A stretch of 34,261 nt of DNA, from contig CAUDNR010004243.1 of the NCBI GenBank assembly GCA_958430865.1, positions 22,929 to 57,189 on the forward strand. The letters are read 5' to 3'. Of the stretch, positions 32,264 through 34,261 are shown piece by piece. The DNA is from Entrophospora sp. SA101 (Eukaryota > Glomeromycota > Glomeromycetes > Entrophosporales > Entrophosporaceae). The position numbers and the translations under genes are program-made. The notes beneath the pieces were generated by a model. That model was not told the DNA's origin. It searched no databases and saw only the letters and a program-made list of their open reading frames with translations. Every line of letters begins with the position of its first letter. Positions within the stretch are counted from its first letter, which is position 1.

Positions 32264-33003
32264 ATTTATTATTTTTTTGTATTATTAATTTTTTTTTTGG
32301 TAGAAATTTAAAAAATAAAAATTTTTTATTTAATAATTTTATTGTTTGTTATATGCGTGTTTAATAAAACGAACGAGTATTTTTCTCTTCCATTATTAAA
32401 AAGAGAAATAATATTACAGTTACATATAAATGAAAATAAATAATTGAAAATTATCAAGTTATTGTTATTATTAATAATTATTTAGCAATACCAAAACCTC
32501 CAACGGTTTTAGCGAAAGATCTTGCCTTAATATTTTGTTTTTTCAACATTAATTCTACAATGCTTCCAATAACATATAAAATAGTAGTTAAAGCAATCAA
32601 AATAACAAACAATGAATATTTTTTAATCCAACCAAGGAACCCTTCATCGTTTGCTGATGGTGGTGATGATGATGAATTTGGATCTGGGTTATTGGGGTTT
32701 GTAGGTGGTGGTGTTGAGGATTTACCATCTTCCAAATTGAATGTAACATCTTGCAACGAATACCAAGTTTTAGACTTTTCCACCACTATGGCTCTAACTG
32801 TTACACTACCAGTTTTAGCTCCGGCTGAAGACGACCAGTTGAATTTCAAAGGAAGTTTCTTAACAGTTTTGGAGGTGTGTGTTACGGCACTGGGGTCGCT
32901 ATTACAAGGTTGGAATGCGGGATCAGCTATATTAAATTTACCAGTTTTAGTATTATCTGCAGGATTCACTACGTAAAGTAGTAAACCCTCTAATGCACCA
33001 GTA
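32154..33003. repeat. 850-bp direct tandem duplication, copy 2
   Basis: Second copy of 31304-32153. Its left end holds a displaced epsin tail fragment (coding QSQDPFDLLF plus stop) detached from the epsin gene. Its right end is continuous with the intact 5' part of the Reeler gene, so the native Reeler gene is the one in copy 2 and the native epsin end is in copy 1. Confidence 0.92.
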
Positions 33004-33221
33004 CCGGCAACTGATATATCAAAATTTCCTCCTGCTCCACTTGCTGACAATGTATAACCTCCGGTGCCAGTTTTTTTTAATTGAGGACCATGTCCTGTTG
33101 TTGCCATTTCCTCAATAACACAAGTACCAGCTCCGGATGAATATGAGGAAACATTATTGAAATTATTTTGAACGAAAATGAATAAAATTAAATAAACAAT
33201 GGAAGAATAATACTTTAACAT
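32478..33221 (-). CDS. Reeler-domain type I membrane protein
   Basis: Intact single-exon gene of 247 residues from ATG 33221. A signal peptide covers roughly residues 1-27 (LKYYSSIVYLILFIFVQ core). The Reeler domain follows: CVIEEMATTGHGPQ at its start, a GGYTLSASG strand, GALEGLLLYVVNPADN, a second Cys in FQPCNSDPSAVTH, then LPLKFNWSSSAG, GSVTVRAIVVEKSKTW. Family knowledge: Reeler domains occur in reelin, insect defence proteins and ferric-chelate reductases, usually extracellular and near cytochrome b561 or DOMON modules; none is present here. A Pro/Ser linker (STPPPTNPNNPDPNSSSSPP) leads to a membrane span (YSLFVILIALTTILYVIGSI) and a short basic cytosolic tail. Function unknown; a cell-surface role is inferred. 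It is convergent with the epsin gene, and two-thirds of it is duplicated downstream. Confidence 0.85.
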   Translation of the reverse strand: MLKYYSSIVYLILFIFVQNNFNNVSSYSSGAGTCVIEEMATTGHGPQLKKTGTGGYTLSASGAGGNFDISVAGTGALEGLLLYVVNPADNTKTGKFNIADPAFQPCNSDPSAVTHTSKTVKKLPLKFNWSSSAGAKTGSVTVRAIVVEKSKTWYSLQDVTFNLEDGKSSTPPPTNPNNPDPNSSSSPPSANDEGFLGWIKKYSLFVILIALTTILYVIGSIVELMLKKQNIKARSFAKTVGGFGIAK

Positions 33222-33718
33222 TTTTATATATATTATTATTTTTTTTTTTTTTTATTATATTTTCTCTTGATTTAATGTATTTAATGTTATAAATATGAAA
33301 AAGAATCGTTCAACGATTCAAAATATTTAATGTATGTTTTTTTTTTCAAAAAAAAAAAGTCGAAGGAAATGAAGATGAAAAAGAAAGGGTGGATGTGAGT
33401 AGAGTTTAATGAATAATTAATATAATTAAATAGACCAAGAATTTTATTTTATTTTCTTTATAAAAATTGATTAACCCAATAAAGAAAAAAAAATAAAATT
33501 TATCCTGTTACACGTATTATTATTATTATTATTACTGTAATTGTTGTACTATAATCACGTACAGTAGCGGGGTCAATTTAAGTCCCCCCTCCTAAAAATT
33601 TCATGCATGTACAAAAATTTGTTCCTTATATTTAGACATTTGGGAACACATTTCCTTTACAAAGTCGAGTAAATTATCCATATAAAATATAATATTAAAA
33701 AAAAATCAAAATTCTTAC
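33222..33718. other. AT-rich region upstream of the Reeler gene
   Basis: Contains long T and A homopolymers just upstream of the Reeler ATG (33238-33252, 33339-33358), a short ATT array near 33517-33533, and a more GC-rich block at 33560-33600 with GGGGTCAATTT and CCCCCCT. On the minus strand a frame around 33605-33680 reads NLLDFVKEMCSQMSKYKEQI before a stop, probably a further part of the nuclease-like remnant to the right. Confidence 0.45.
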
Positions 33719-34063
33719 CTCTGACAGTGGCTTGTATGTATTATATTCATCCAGATTTCTCTTTTTTTCTCTTGCTTTCCTAAATCCAGCCATCTCATAA
33801 TATGCATTTTACTTTTTCATTTTGATCTACAGCAACAAATAAATCCTTTCTTCCAGGGTCAACTTCAACTACTCTAGATCCTCCCTAATCTAATTTTTCA
33901 TATTCATCGTCATTATCATAATCATCATTATCCCTTTTACCGATTTTTTGGCCTTTGTAGTTCTATTTCTGGTAAAAAATTTTCTTATATTAAAGCTTCT
34001 ATTCCACCAATAAACAAAATTTTCTTTGAAAACTTCTCTAGTTACTAGATCATTAAAGCCCAT
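33719..34063 (-). pseudogene. Degenerate Fanzor/TnpB-like nuclease fragment (RuvC-I region)
   Basis: On the minus strand a frame from ATG 34063 reads GFNDLVTREVFKENFVYWWN and continues with a Lys-rich segment (TTKAKKSVKG). After a frame change come DNDDYDNDDEYEKLD, a stop, and SRVVEVDPGRKDLFVAVDQN. A further frame change gives YYEMAGFRKAREKKRNLDEY and PLSE before a donor-like GTAAGA at 33718. VDPGRKDLFVAVD followed by a YYxxAGFxKAR segment resembles the RuvC-I region of Fanzor/TnpB (OMEGA) nucleases, the Asp of VDPG being the usual catalytic position. At least one stop and two frame changes show it is dead. The assignment rests on motif memory, not an alignment. Confidence 0.5.
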
Positions 34064-34261
34064 AATTGGTGTAATGCTTTGATATCAATGTTTATTAGAG
34101 ATTGTACCCACTGAATATTCATTCATTTAATCAATTAAATTTAATGTTTGGATAATCATTTGGTGAATAATTAAAAATATTCAGATATTAATTCAACATT
34201 AAATTGATTATTCAGTGAATATTCATTGTTAACAAAAAACTTTAAATTTATTTAATCATTT
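34064..34261. other. AT-rich right edge
   Basis: AT-rich sequence containing repeated GAATATTCA and ATTCAGTG(A)AT motifs in both orientations; no gene seen. It may be the border of the element that carried the nuclease-like fragment. Confidence 0.35.

Noticed and set aside
31304..33003. LTR retrotransposon or transposon insertion as the cause of the direct repeat
   Set aside because: The copies adjoin without internal element sequence, lack TG...CA ends, and their content is ordinary gene and UTR sequence.

Overview
The window is AT-rich eukaryotic nuclear DNA. Short GT-AG introns, in-frame trinucleotide tracts coding for Asn or Ser runs, long AT-only spacers and a fungal gene set (GDP-mannose transporter, Sec2, Ent3-like epsin, Elongin A, AIM24, LIP2) point to a fungus. 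The composition and the retroelement and nuclease-like remnants fit an arbuscular mycorrhizal fungus (Glomeromycotina, Rhizophagus-like); that assignment is inferred from style and was not tested by alignment. All exon maps below were built by hand from splice sites, reading phase and family conservation.

Layout. 1-1348 (-): a truncated RRM plus zinc-knuckle protein of LINE-ORF1 type. 1349-5144: AT-rich spacer with weak coding scraps. 5145-6949 (+): GDP-mannose transporter, 7 exons. 8361-11010 (+): Sec2/Rabin-type Rab GEF, 2 exons. 11562-13395 (-): Elongin-A-type protein, 6 exons, with a repetitive Ser-rich tail. 13396-16274: spacer with a few unexplained ORFs. 16275-16347 (+): tRNA-Thr(UGU). 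16410-17298 (+): SEN15, a tRNA-splicing endonuclease subunit, 6 small exons. 17454-19418 (-): AIM24, 8 exons. 19510-20649 (-): LIP2 octanoyltransferase, 4 exons. 21124-21459 (+): decayed ribosomal protein eL37 gene. 21710-22173 (-): possible small secreted Cys-rich protein. 22567-24519 (+): FCP1-fold HAD protein with a DxN active-site variant. 24520-28965: long spacer with a MITE-like element and coding remnants. 28966-31352 (+): Ent3/epsinR-type epsin, 7 exons. 31304-33003: an apparently exact 850-bp tandem duplication. 32478-33221 (-): intact Reeler-domain membrane protein, convergent with the epsin gene. 33719-34063 (-): degenerate Fanzor/TnpB-like nuclease fragment.

Functional themes. Three genes serve the secretory and endosomal system (Golgi nucleotide-sugar import, exocytic Rab activation, clathrin adaptor). 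AIM24 and LIP2 lie head-to-tail 91 bp apart and both encode mitochondrial proteins. The tRNA-Thr gene sits directly upstream of a gene for a tRNA-processing enzyme. The most unusual structure is the 850-bp duplication: it copies the end of the epsin gene and most of the Reeler gene, and it leaves a chimeric Reeler ORF whose new hydrophobic N-terminus is read from the antisense of the epsin 3' end. I found no clear multi-gene defence or biosynthetic system.
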